Below, in pieces: positions 52,893 to 61,575 of a DNA stretch of 64,000 bases. Source of the DNA: Arenibacter hampyeongensis (GTDB lineage Bacteria; Bacteroidota; Bacteroidia; Flavobacteriales; Flavobacteriaceae); contig NZ_PIOB01000008.1 in NCBI RefSeq assembly GCF_002909255.1, forward strand, positions 1-64,000. Direction: 5' to 3'. Positions within the stretch are counted from its first letter, which is position 1, and every line of letters starts with the position of its first letter. A model generated the notes under the pieces. It saw only the letters and a list, made by a program, of their open reading frames with translations, was not told the origin of the DNA and ran no database searches. The translations under genes were made by a program, and so were the position numbers.

Positions 52893-52997
52893 CTAAATTG
52901 TAATTATACTTTTTTATAATGGTATTATTGACGCCCTATTGCGGAGATGAACCCATACTTCCAGTCGTTTACAAGGTGGTTTGGTTCGGGGTTGAAA

Positions 52998-53663
52998 TCA
53001 ATGCGACCTGTCCTTTAACAACTCCGGAAATTTTGCCTGAAATTGTTTTAATCGAGGTACCGATATGTTTAAGATATAGGAATTGTTAGGATTGTTTTTC
53101 TCAAAATCCTGATGATAGTCCTCCGCATCATAAAAGATAGTAAAAGGTTTTACCTCTGTTACTATAGGTGCGGAATAGACTTTCTCCTTCTCCAAATTGG
53201 AAATATAGTCGGTTATAATTTTCTTTTCGGTGTCGCTTTTATAAAAGGCGATGGACCTATACTGGGCACCTTTATCCGGTCCCTGTCTATTTAAAGTAGT
53301 GGGGTCATGGGAGCCAAAAAATACTTTTACCAGGGTTTCAAAAGAAATCACTTTTGGATCGTAATATACTTCCACTGCTTCGGCATGTGTAGTTCGTCCA
53401 TAACCAACCTGCTCATAGGTGGGGTTTTTTTCCTTGCCACCGGAATAGCCGGAGACAACTTCCTTTACACCCTTTACACTTTCAAACACCGCCTCAACAC
53501 ACCAAAAACAACCACTGGCAAAATAGGCGGTTTCATACTTTTGAAGTTCATTCGGTGTTAACTCGGCCATGACCTCACCCTTTTGTTGGGATTTGGTTTT
53601 GGATTGACAACTGATTGTGGTAAATCCTAAAATCCCTAGTAGTACAATCTGTAATAGTCTCAT
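52998..53663 (-). CDS. msrA: Peptide-methionine (S)-S-oxide reductase, lipoprotein
   Basis: MsrA reduces S-form methionine sulfoxide in oxidised proteins. The 221-residue product has an N-terminal lipoprotein signal (TISC, Cys19), so it acts outside the cytoplasm, unlike most MsrA. The catalytic GCFWCVE motif is at about 51-57 (Cys52), with GYSGGKEKNPTYEQV, the HAEAVEVYYDP strand, and GAQYRSIAFY following. There is no MsrB domain fused. It stands alone with its own terminator. Confidence 0.95.
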   Translation of the reverse strand: MRLLQIVLLGILGFTTISCQSKTKSQQKGEVMAELTPNELQKYETAYFASGCFWCVEAVFESVKGVKEVVSGYSGGKEKNPTYEQVGYGRTTHAEAVEVYYDPKVISFETLVKVFFGSHDPTTLNRQGPDKGAQYRSIAFYKSDTEKKIITDYISNLEKEKVYSAPIVTEVKPFTIFYDAEDYHQDFEKNNPNNSYILNISVPRLKQFQAKFPELLKDRSH

Positions 53664-54181
53664 AGTATATATTTCTTATTGTTATAATGTTCTATTTACT
53701 CATAAGTTTATTAATGCTCTTTCATTATTATAAAACTGCAAAAATCTTGCCTTTTTATTAGTATAAAGGTTAAAGCCTGCCAATATAGTTGCTCTATGTC
53801 TTAACCTTTAGTGATTGTAATTTAAAAATACTTACGGAATTTTTCATTAAAAGGTTTAAAGTATCATTTTTATTCGTGGGATACATATTCCAATCGCCTC
53901 AGGCTTGTTAAAATGGGATAAAAGAACGAACCCCTCCACAAAGGCTGGGTTCCTGGTTTAATTTACTCTTACCCTTGCAAAGTATCTTAAAGGGGGATGT
54001 CAGGGCTTGTCCCGGGGTTTGGCATCATTTATTATGTATTTGAATAAATGTACTGCCCTATAGGACAATATTACTTATATCATATACCAATGTTCATCCA
54101 CAGGTATGTTATGGTCGCAAGAAAATCAATATTGTAAACTTTTTACTACATATTTTGCTAGGTTATTGATTTTTTGATTAG
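53664..54181. other. Gene-free stretch upstream of the duplicated peptide genes
   Basis: About 520 bases without a convincing coding frame. A weak stem (GAACCC 53928-53933 with GGGTTC 53947-53952) is present but has no T run. No tRNA-like or riboswitch-like pattern was recognised. Confidence 0.5.
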
Positions 54182-54197
54182 TAATCCTGTAAGAATT

Positions 54198-54275
54198 ACC
54201 GATTAAATACCAATATCATCGATTAGCGATTTGGGACCCTCTTTTCATTCACCGAGCATTTTCTGCACTTAATCG
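54198..54275. promoter_or_regulatory. CGATTA repeats in the duplicated leader
   Basis: CGATTA occurs at 54200-54205 and 54220-54225, exactly 20 bases apart and so on one face of the helix, and inverted (TAATCG) at 54270-54275. The same sites recur at 55141, 55161 and 55211 in the second copy. This looks like a binding site for a dimeric or two-site activator, similar in layout to LytTR-type direct repeats; the factor is unknown. Confidence 0.45.
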
Positions 54276-54373
54276 AGAGATTTGTCAGATACCGAAAAAT
54301 AAGGGGTTTAAACGATTTGTGACCTATGCCAAGCTGCATGTGGCGTTAAATTTACATAACAAAACAACGCAAC

Positions 54374-54610
54374 ATGAAAACGCTTTTAACTTTAATTTTT
54401 GTTCTTTTTATCGGAGTAGCTGCACAAGCCAACAATGTTGAGCAAGAAGTGAAAGTTGAAACTGTTACCATGAGTATTGTTACTTCTACCGAAAATGAAG
54501 TTTCTGTTAAAAACGAAAATAAGGTAGCTCGTTTGTACATGTTCAAAAATTCTAGGGTTAAAAAAGAATTGTCTTTCTCTACTAAATTGAACAAAGCTAA
54601 ATTGGCTTAA
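54374..54610 (+). CDS. Small secreted protein, copy 1 of an identical pair
   Basis: I do not recognise the family. The 78-residue product has a clear signal peptide (about 1-20, MKTLLTLIFVLFIG, cut after AQA). The mature part is about 58 residues: a Glu/Val-rich strand-like first half (VEQEVKVETVTMSIV), then a Lys/Arg-rich second half (FKNSRVKKELSFSTKL), so the charge switches from acidic to basic. No cysteine is present. It has a 190-base leader with CGATTA repeats. The identical second copy lies at 55315. Export to the periplasm or the outside is expected; the role is unknown. Confidence 0.75.
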   Translation: MKTLLTLIFVLFIGVAAQANNVEQEVKVETVTMSIVTSTENEVSVKNENKVARLYMFKNSRVKKELSFSTKLNKAKLA

Positions 54611-54613
54611 TCA

Positions 54614-55122
54614 CATAGCATTCTTTTTAGGAACTATTAATTACTCAAAAAAGTTCAGCTATTATATCTATTGACATTTGGGAAGTACATAATGTATGTT
54701 TGAAGAGCCTTTGGTGTCTGCCCTATGGAAATCATATAATTGGAATTACTTCCTTTTACTCACTAACTCAGATTTGAATGCTCCGACGCTTTCCTACCCG
54801 TTCCGTTCTGGCAGGCGTTGAATTGTTATCAGTATTTTCCATCCGATGCCTAATGGGCCTGCCTTTGCCTGCAGACAGGCTTGCCCTGAGGGAATTGACT
54901 AAAGAAAGGGCCGCACCCAGTTCTACTATGTATGGACCAACACCTAGCCAATTGAGATGTTTTATTCCGAAAGCCAATCACACTTAATATTTGCACTTGA
55001 ATTCGAAGCTGGGAGTATTGGATCGATGATAGTGTAGATTATCGGCAGCACTTACCTTATATCAACTACTATTTATAAGGTTTTTATTACAAAAATTGAT
55101 GGATTATTGGTTTTTGGACTGA
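54614..55122. other. Spacer between the two repeat copies
   Basis: About 510 bases without a supported gene. Around 54780-54900 the DNA turns GC-richer, with GCCTG-type short inverted runs (GCCTG and CAGGC, 54870-54884 region), like the dispersed intergenic repeats of some Bacteroidota. Open frames of 69 codons on both strands there have no coding signs. Confidence 0.4.
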
Positions 55123-55554
55123 TAATCCTGTAAGAATTACCGATTAAATACCAATATCATCGATTAGCGATTCGGGATCCCCTTTTCATTCACCGAGCAT
55201 TTTCTGCACTTAATCGAGAGATTTGTCAGATACCGAAAAATAAGGGGTTTAAACGATTTGTGACCTATGCCAAGCTGCATGTGGCGTTAAATTTACATAA
55301 CAAAACAACGCAACATGAAAACGCTTTTAACTTTAATTTTTGTTCTTTTTATCGGAGTAGCTGCACAAGCCAACAATGTTGAGCAAGAAGTGAAAGTTGA
55401 AACTGTTACCATGAGTATTGTTACTTCTACCGAAAATGAAGTTTCTGTTAAAAACGAAAATAAGGTAGCTCGTTTGTACATGTTCAAAAATTCTAGGGTT
55501 AAAAAAGAATTGTCTTTCTCTACTAAATTGAACAAAGCTAAATTGGCTTAATCA
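55123..55554 (+). repeat. Second copy of the 432-bp direct repeat
   Basis: Copy 2, 941 bases after copy 1, with three leader differences and no coding difference. The three bases after the stop (TCA) are the last shared ones. Confidence 0.95.
55315..55551 (+). CDS. Small secreted protein, copy 2 of an identical pair
   Basis: This gene encodes the same 78 residues as the one at 54374, base for base over the coding part. The perfect identity, with three changes in the leader, points to recent duplication or gene conversion rather than long independent evolution. Its stop lies 60 bases before the end of the convergent APC permease gene, with no clear terminator between them. Two copies would raise the amount of a peptide made under the same control. 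Confidence 0.75.
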   Translation: MKTLLTLIFVLFIGVAAQANNVEQEVKVETVTMSIVTSTENEVSVKNENKVARLYMFKNSRVKKELSFSTKLNKAKLA

Positions 55555-55611
55555 AATCGTTTTTTAAATCTAAAAAATTTGTTTCTTAATTCTTTAGGTT
55601 TGAAGTCACTC

Positions 55612-56913
55612 CTACTTTCTCTTCAAAAATTTGTCCTTAAGGAAATATATCAAAGTCAGTACCGCAATATAAACCCCAAATCCGATAACCTCTTTGCGTT
55701 CTAGGTTGGATAGTAGCCAAACAATAATAATTACCGACAGTATGGGCACCAGATAACCTCCAGGTATCCTAAATTCTTGTTCGGTAGTTTTGCCCGATTT
55801 TCTTCTTGAACTTATTACCGAAAGGGATACCCCTAGATAGACCAGTAATATTGATGCACTTGAAATAACGGCCAATTGTTTAAATCCTCCTAGGGAAGCC
55901 AATAAAAATCCAATTGTGGCATATGTAATTATAGCTATATAGGGAGTTGAAAATCTGTCATGGATTTTTGAGAGTGGTCCAAGGGGTAGTACATTATCTT
56001 TTGCGGCTCTAAAAAGTACCCGTGGCATACTCAATATTTCACTACTTAAATTTCCCAACATAGAAATGGCGGCCCCTATCGTGATTATGGTAAAACCAAT
56101 GGGACCAAAAACCTGTTGGGCTACCATGCTTAATGGATTGTCCGTATAAGTGGACAAGGAAGCCCCCAGTACGCCCTGTGATACTGTCTGTATAAGGATA
56201 TAAAGAATTAAAACACCAATGATACTTATAAATATTGCTCTTGGAATGGTCCTATTGGGTTTTTTTACCTCGCCACTTATAGATAATCCGGTCTCGGCAC
56301 CCTGAAATGCGAAAAACAGAATAAGGGATATAACACCAACTTCTGAAATTGTTGGGGTGGAATCGATTATAAGGTTGTCAAATGAAACATGTCCCCAAGA
56401 AAAAAACACCAATAATAGAAGAGGAATAAGTTTGGTGAGGGTAATTGTTTTTACCAAAACCATTCCTTCCTTAATACCTTTAACGTTAATATAGCCCAAT
56501 CCGGCGAATAGTATAAAGAAAACAAGCGTCCTAACATAACCGGTTTTAAAAAAAGGAAAAATAGAACCCAATACATCTACCAATGCATTGGCAACGGCCC
56601 CGTCTGCCGATAAGGCGGAAAGCACAAAAAGAATTACCGTTAGAAAACCAAAATAGGGTCCAAAAGAAGATTCAATATAGGTGTAGGCTCCTCCTGAAGT
56701 AGTTACCTTACTGCCTATCTCAGCAAAACAAAGCATTACCAAGCTAATTAACAGGCCACAGAATAAATAGGCGTAAATACTGGAAGTACCTAGGCCGGCA
56801 GCAACAATGGCAGGTAAGGCAAAGATACCGGCGCCGATCATAATATTGACTAAGTTGGCACTTAGGCCCCAAACACCCACCTCCCTTTTTAAATGTTCAT
56901 TGGTTTCTTGCAT
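55612..56913 (-). CDS. APC family amino acid permease
   Basis: A 433-residue secondary transporter with 12 hydrophobic segments. Seen are the first-helix loop MIGAGIFALPAIVAAGLG, FAFQGAETGLSISGEVKKPNR in the sixth helix region (the substrate-binding, broken helix) and the Ser/Gly-rich motifs of the family. Proton-coupled uptake or exchange of amino acids or amines is likely, with no way to tell which. The gene has its own 395-base upstream gap after acs. Confidence 0.92.
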   Translation of the reverse strand: MQETNEHLKREVGVWGLSANLVNIMIGAGIFALPAIVAAGLGTSSIYAYLFCGLLISLVMLCFAEIGSKVTTSGGAYTYIESSFGPYFGFLTVILFVLSALSADGAVANALVDVLGSIFPFFKTGYVRTLVFFILFAGLGYINVKGIKEGMVLVKTITLTKLIPLLLLVFFSWGHVSFDNLIIDSTPTISEVGVISLILFFAFQGAETGLSISGEVKKPNRTIPRAIFISIIGVLILYILIQTVSQGVLGASLSTYTDNPLSMVAQQVFGPIGFTIITIGAAISMLGNLSSEILSMPRVLFRAAKDNVLPLGPLSKIHDRFSTPYIAIITYATIGFLLASLGGFKQLAVISSASILLVYLGVSLSVISSRRKSGKTTEQEFRIPGGYLVPILSVIIIVWLLSNLERKEVIGFGVYIAVLTLIYFLKDKFLKRK

Positions 56914-57308
56914 TGGTTATTTTGGTTTAAGGGATTTTAATACCCAAGGTTGGTGAACGCGGGTGACCTAAATTAACACTTTTATATTAATAAATAGTGA
57001 GCTAAAGCGGTGGGGTTATTTTTGGAGTTTACCATCAAAGGAGACTTTTCAAGGTTATCTGAAAAGTTTAATGATGATGTTCAACCTTTTCTTGGACGGC
57101 ACCATTTGTTACCGATAATTATCTAGTGAGGGTATTTTTTTTGACTAAGTAAGTGAATAATCCGCATTAGTGATTGTAGCGGTATCCTTTTTTATGCTGA
57201 TAAGGGAAGGTATTAGGAACATTTATGATGTCCTGGGCATAAAAAAGATATAGCGGAAAGCACGGCCACTTTATGTTTTCTCATAAAGTGGCAATGCCCC
57301 ACAATTAA
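56914..57308. other. Intergenic stretch between acs and the permease gene
   Basis: No gene is seen. A hairpin (57265-57275 with 57282-57292, 11-bp perfect stem GCCACTTTATG, 6-base loop) lies 17 bases after the acs stop and is the likely end of the acs message, although the T tail on the minus strand is weak. Confidence 0.5.
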
Positions 57309-59216
57309 TTATAGTACGTTGTCCTTAATTTCTTCTACCACTTCAGGATTAAGTAATGTACTGGTATCTCCCAGATTGCTCATATCATTACTTGCAATTT
57401 TGCGCAGTATGCGTCGCATGATCTTGCCAGAACGGGTCTTTGGCAGACCAGAAGTGAACTGTATCTTATCCAGTTTGGCTATTGGGCCAATATGTTCGGT
57501 AATGATCTGATTAATTTCGTTTCTAAGGTTATCGTGGTTACGGGATTCCCCGGTTTCTTTGAGGATTACATAGCCATATAGTGCATTCCCTTTAATATCA
57601 TGTGGGAAGCCTACAATGGCCGATTCTGCCACTGCTGGGTGCTCGTTGATGGCATCCTCTATAGGGGCGGTACCTAAATTGTGACCAGAAACAATGATCA
57701 CGTCATCTACTCGACCGGTAATTCTGTAATAGCCCACCTCGTCGCGCAAGGCGCCATCTCCTGTAAAGTATTTGTTGGGGTAGGCGGAGAAATAAGTTTC
57801 TTTATACCTCTCGTGATTGCCCCAAATAGTCCTTGCCATGCCCGGCCAAGGGAATTTTATACACAGGCGACCTTCCACCTGGTTACCCTTAAGTTCTTGG
57901 CCCTGTTCGTCCATCAATGCCGGTTGTACCCCAATAAAGGGTAGGGTGGCATAGGTAGGTTTTGTTGGAGTAACAAAGGGGATTGGTGTAATCATAATAC
58001 CGCCTGTTTCTGTTTGCCACCATGTGTCCACAATTGGACTTTTCTTTTTTCCAATGATATCATTGTACCAATGCCAAGCTTCTTCGTTAATGGGTTCCCC
58101 AACGGAGCCCAATACCTTTAACGAGGAAAGATCGTGTTTTTCGGCAAAGGAAATATTTTGTTTTGCCAAGGCCCGGATGGCTGTTGGAGCCGTGTAAAAT
58201 TGGTTTACCTTATGTTTTTCCACTATTTGCCAAAAGCGACTAAAATCCGGATAGCTAGGTACTCCTTCGAACATCAGGGTAGTGGCGCCATTGGCCAAGG
58301 GACCGTATACAATATAACTGTGCCCCGTAATCCAGCCAATATCCGCGGTACACCAATAAACATCGTTTTCGGTGTATTGAAAAACATTCTTGAAAGTATA
58401 GGCGGTATATACCAAATATCCGGCAGTGGTATGTACCATGCCCTTTGGTTTGCCGGTAGAACCTGATGTATACAGTATGAACAGTGGGTCCTCGGCATCC
58501 ATGATTTCTGGAACACAATCCAAATAAGCATTTTCCAACAAAGGTTGCAGCCATTTATCGCGACCTTCTTTCATGTTTATTTTGGCATTGGTACGCTTTA
58601 CCACCAAAACAGTTTCAACACCAGGGCAATCCTGAAGTCCCTCGTCCACAATACCCTTAAGGTCAATGGATTTTGAACCTCTATAAGATCCATCTGAGGT
58701 AATTACCAATTTACAGTCACTGTCATTGATACGCGTAGACAAGGCGGTTGCTGAAAACCCGGCGAACACCACGGAATGTATAGCCCCTATTCGGGCGCAG
58801 GCCAATAGGGCAATGGACAACTCAGGGATCATGGGAAGGTAAATACACACTCGATCTCCCTTTTTAATACCTTGGTCCTTTAAAACATTTGCCAATTGGC
58901 AGACGCGTTCGTGTAATTGATGATACGTAATATGCTGGGCTTCCTCCTCCGGATTATTGGGCTCAAAAATAATGGCCGTTTTCTCTCCTCTGGTAAGTAG
59001 GTGCCTATCTATACAATTTTCAGTAATATTAAGTTGTGCACCTTCAAACCATTTTACTTCTGGCTTTTCAAAATCCCAACTTAAAACGTTGTCCCATTTT
59101 TTTCTCCATAAAAAATGTTCTTCGGCTACTTCTCCCCAGAAATTTTCTGGTTCGCGAACCGATTTTCGATAAACTTGGTAGTACTCTTCTAAATGTTTAA
59201 TGTGATAATTGCTCAT
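57309..59216 (-). CDS. acs: Acetyl-coenzyme A synthetase
   Basis: Acs activates acetate via acetyl-AMP to acetyl-CoA. The 635 residues are close to the usual 650. The AMP-binding P-loop is YTSGSTGKPKGMVHTT, with YWCTADIGWITGHSY and WWQTETGG for the adenylate and acetate pocket, and the C-terminal lid has the acetylatable Lys598 in TRSGKIMRR. It lies downstream of the Na+/solute symporter on the same strand (216-base gap), giving an uptake-plus-activation module for acetate. Confidence 0.98.
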   Translation of the reverse strand: MSNYHIKHLEEYYQVYRKSVREPENFWGEVAEEHFLWRKKWDNVLSWDFEKPEVKWFEGAQLNITENCIDRHLLTRGEKTAIIFEPNNPEEEAQHITYHQLHERVCQLANVLKDQGIKKGDRVCIYLPMIPELSIALLACARIGAIHSVVFAGFSATALSTRINDSDCKLVITSDGSYRGSKSIDLKGIVDEGLQDCPGVETVLVVKRTNAKINMKEGRDKWLQPLLENAYLDCVPEIMDAEDPLFILYTSGSTGKPKGMVHTTAGYLVYTAYTFKNVFQYTENDVYWCTADIGWITGHSYIVYGPLANGATTLMFEGVPSYPDFSRFWQIVEKHKVNQFYTAPTAIRALAKQNISFAEKHDLSSLKVLGSVGEPINEEAWHWYNDIIGKKKSPIVDTWWQTETGGIMITPIPFVTPTKPTYATLPFIGVQPALMDEQGQELKGNQVEGRLCIKFPWPGMARTIWGNHERYKETYFSAYPNKYFTGDGALRDEVGYYRITGRVDDVIIVSGHNLGTAPIEDAINEHPAVAESAIVGFPHDIKGNALYGYVILKETGESRNHDNLRNEINQIITEHIGPIAKLDKIQFTSGLPKTRSGKIMRRILRKIASNDMSNLGDTSTLLNPEVVEEIKDNVL

Positions 59217-59432
59217 CGTGTTTCTAAAATTTCTATAAATTTATATAAATCATCCATAAAAGGATAGTTTCATTCAATGATTTTAATAGTGAATGGCCTT
59301 TTTTTTTGAGTAACTGTTAAAACTGTTAAGCTCAAGATTAAGGATTCATTTTTCAAGTATAAATCCGAACAATTTGTCGCCATTTGGTTCCAATTTTTTG
59401 CGATGTTTGTTTTCTCCCCTTCCACGATGCGA

Positions 59433-61130
59433 TTAATGGTCTACCGCATCTCCTGCACCACTGGGAATCCTAATATTCTCCACTATTTCCTGTACGTCCT
59501 CTGGGGGTTCTGGTGTAAATCTATTGATAACCAGAGCAACTATAAAGTTGACTATCATAGCAACTGTTCCAAAGCCCTCAGGTGATATTCCGAACCACCA
59601 TTCCGACTTATCAGGAATTTCGCCCAGCCAGCCCAATTTAAATTTGGCCATATAGAACAACATTAAACTGATTCCTACAACCATACCGCCTATGGCACCT
59701 TCCTTGTTCATTTTCTTGTAAAAAATCCCTAAAACAATGGCGGGGAAGAAGGAGGCTGCTGCCAGTCCAAAGGCGAGTGCAACCACAGCCGCTACAAATC
59801 CAGGGGGGTTAATGCCGAAATATCCGGCAATAACTACCGCTATGGTAGCTGCACCCCTTGCAGCCCACAGCTCTCCTTTTTCCGAGATACTGGGTTTAAA
59901 CACTTTCTTGATCAGATCATGGGATACAGAAGCCGAAATAACCAGTAACAATCCGGCTGCCGTACTTAAGGCAGCAGCCAAACCTCCTGCAGCTACCAAG
60001 GCAATTACCCAGGCCGGAAGGTTGGCGATTTCAGGATTGGCAAGAACCATAATATCATTATCTACCGTTAATTCATTTTTATCCTTATCGGCTACATATT
60101 GAATGATACCATCTTTGTTTTTGTCGTCAAAGGTCAATAATCCCGTTTCCTCCCAGTTTTTAAACCAGGCGGGCATAAGGCTATATTCCTCATTGCTCAC
60201 CGTATCTATTAAATTGATTTTGGCAAAAACGGAAACGGCCGGGGCGGTAGTGTATAAGATGGCTATAAGCAACAGGGCCAGTCCTGCAGATTTTCGTGCA
60301 TCCTTTACTCTTTTAACTGTAAAGAACCGAACAATAACATGGGGCAATCCTGCCGTACCCACCATTAATGCCAAGGTAATGGCGAAGACGTCGATGACCG
60401 ATTTGGAGCCATCCGTATATTCGGCAAAACCGAGCTCCGTAGACAATCCGTTCAATCGGTCCATTAAAAAGGTTCCTGAACCATCGTTTAAGGTGGATCC
60501 CATTCCAAGTTGGGGTATGGGGTTTCCTGTCATTTGCAAGGATATAAAAATGGCCGGGACCATAAATGCAAATATCAGGACACAGTATTGTGCCACTTGG
60601 GTATAGGTAATTCCTTTCATGCCACCCAAAACGGCATAAAAAAGTACTATGACCATTCCTATGATTACACCGGTATTGATATCTACCTGTAAAAACCTGG
60701 AGAAGACTACCCCAACACCTCGCATTTGTCCGGCCACATAGGTAAAGGAAACAATTAAAGCACAAAAGACAGCTACGATACGAGCGGTATTGGAATAATA
60801 GCGGTCCCCAATAAAATCGGGTACGGTAAACTTTCCAAATTTTCGCAAATAGGGGGCTAGAAGTAATGCCAATAGCACATATCCACCAGTCCATCCCATT
60901 AGATAAACGGAGCCATCATAACCTGCAAAGGCAATAATTCCGGCCATGGAAATAAAGCTGGCAGCGGACATCCAATCGGCTGCCGTTGCCATTCCGTTGG
61001 CCAAAGGCGACACACCTCCACCTGCGACATAAAATTCTTTGGTTGATCCAGCCCTGGACCAGATGGCAATTCCTATATAAAGGGCAAAGGTGATTCCGAC
61101 AAGAAGGTACGTCCAGACTTGAACACTCAT
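59433..61130 (-). CDS. Sodium:solute symporter, VC_2705/ActP-like subfamily
   Basis: A 565-residue symporter with about 13 hydrophobic segments. The N-terminus has IWSRAGSTKEFYVAGGGVSP (shortened: RAGSTKEFYVAGGG) followed by GMATAADWMSAASFISMAG, typical of acetate-type (ActP) and VC_2705-subfamily carriers. A long loop near 330-370 is rich in D, E and N. The DUF4212 gene just upstream is the usual small partner of this subfamily. Acetate or a similar short acid is the likely substrate. Confidence 0.92.
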   Translation of the reverse strand: MSVQVWTYLLVGITFALYIGIAIWSRAGSTKEFYVAGGGVSPLANGMATAADWMSAASFISMAGIIAFAGYDGSVYLMGWTGGYVLLALLLAPYLRKFGKFTVPDFIGDRYYSNTARIVAVFCALIVSFTYVAGQMRGVGVVFSRFLQVDINTGVIIGMVIVLFYAVLGGMKGITYTQVAQYCVLIFAFMVPAIFISLQMTGNPIPQLGMGSTLNDGSGTFLMDRLNGLSTELGFAEYTDGSKSVIDVFAITLALMVGTAGLPHVIVRFFTVKRVKDARKSAGLALLLIAILYTTAPAVSVFAKINLIDTVSNEEYSLMPAWFKNWEETGLLTFDDKNKDGIIQYVADKDKNELTVDNDIMVLANPEIANLPAWVIALVAAGGLAAALSTAAGLLLVISASVSHDLIKKVFKPSISEKGELWAARGAATIAVVIAGYFGINPPGFVAAVVALAFGLAAASFFPAIVLGIFYKKMNKEGAIGGMVVGISLMLFYMAKFKLGWLGEIPDKSEWWFGISPEGFGTVAMIVNFIVALVINRFTPEPPEDVQEIVENIRIPSGAGDAVDH

Positions 61131-61235
61131 ATTTTAAGGTTTTTGGTTGATATATTGAATTGCATCAGGAAGCAATTGGGAGTATGCCCAAATACGTTTC
61201 TGTATTTAACAGTGGTTTTGGAAAAATAAGGGGAG

Positions 61236-61496
61236 CTATTCGTTGTAACCATACTTTTTGTCCAACTTGTTCATAAGACGAACGTAAACAAAAATCAAGA
61301 CCACGAAGACATATATGGAGCCCTGTTGGGCAAACCAAAATCCCAATTTGAAACCGCCAATTTTTATGGTGTTCAGGGCATCTTTAAAGAGAATCCCAGC
61401 TCCAAAGGATACGGCAAACCAAATGGATAAAAGAATAAATAAATAACGCACATTTTCCTTCCAATAGGCGGTGGCCTTTTTTTGCTTTTCACTCAT
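61236..61496 (-). CDS. DUF4212 domain-containing small symporter subunit
   Basis: An 86-residue membrane protein with two hydrophobic segments (about 16-35 and 50-68). It has the family pattern KATAYWKENVRYLF, then FKLGFWFAQQGSIYVFVVLIF and a charged end (VRLMNKLDKKYGYNE). DUF4212 proteins are found as the small subunit in front of Na+/solute symporters of the VC_2705 type, exactly as here (105-base gap). They probably stabilise or tune the carrier. Confidence 0.92.
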   Translation of the reverse strand: MSEKQKKATAYWKENVRYLFILLSIWFAVSFGAGILFKDALNTIKIGGFKLGFWFAQQGSIYVFVVLIFVYVRLMNKLDKKYGYNE

Positions 61497-61575
61497 TATA
61501 TCTTTGGTTTTGTATTGAAGTAAAGTTTAAGTAACCAAGATAAGGTTTTGATTTAATATACCAAACGATATGCTT

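Larger units (their letters stand above)
54182..54613 (+). repeat. First copy of a 432-bp direct repeat
   Basis: This unit (about 190 bases of leader plus the 78-codon gene and three bases beyond its stop) is repeated 941 bases further on. By eye only three bases differ (54232, 54237, 54240), all in the leader; the coding parts are identical. The homology fades over about 20 bases before 54182. Confidence 0.95.

Noticed and set aside
53928..53952. Weak hairpin GAACCC/GGGTTC in the msrA upstream gap
   Set aside because: Short stem, 13-base loop and no T run; not a convincing terminator or RNA element.
54768..54987. 69-codon frames on both strands in the repeat spacer
   Set aside because: No start context, no family, and the two overlap fully on opposite strands in a GC-richer patch; more likely a non-coding repeat.
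60313..60894. A 193-codon open frame on the minus strand within the symporter gene
   Set aside because: It is another frame of the symporter gene on the same strand; the symporter frame has clear family motifs and the shadow has none.
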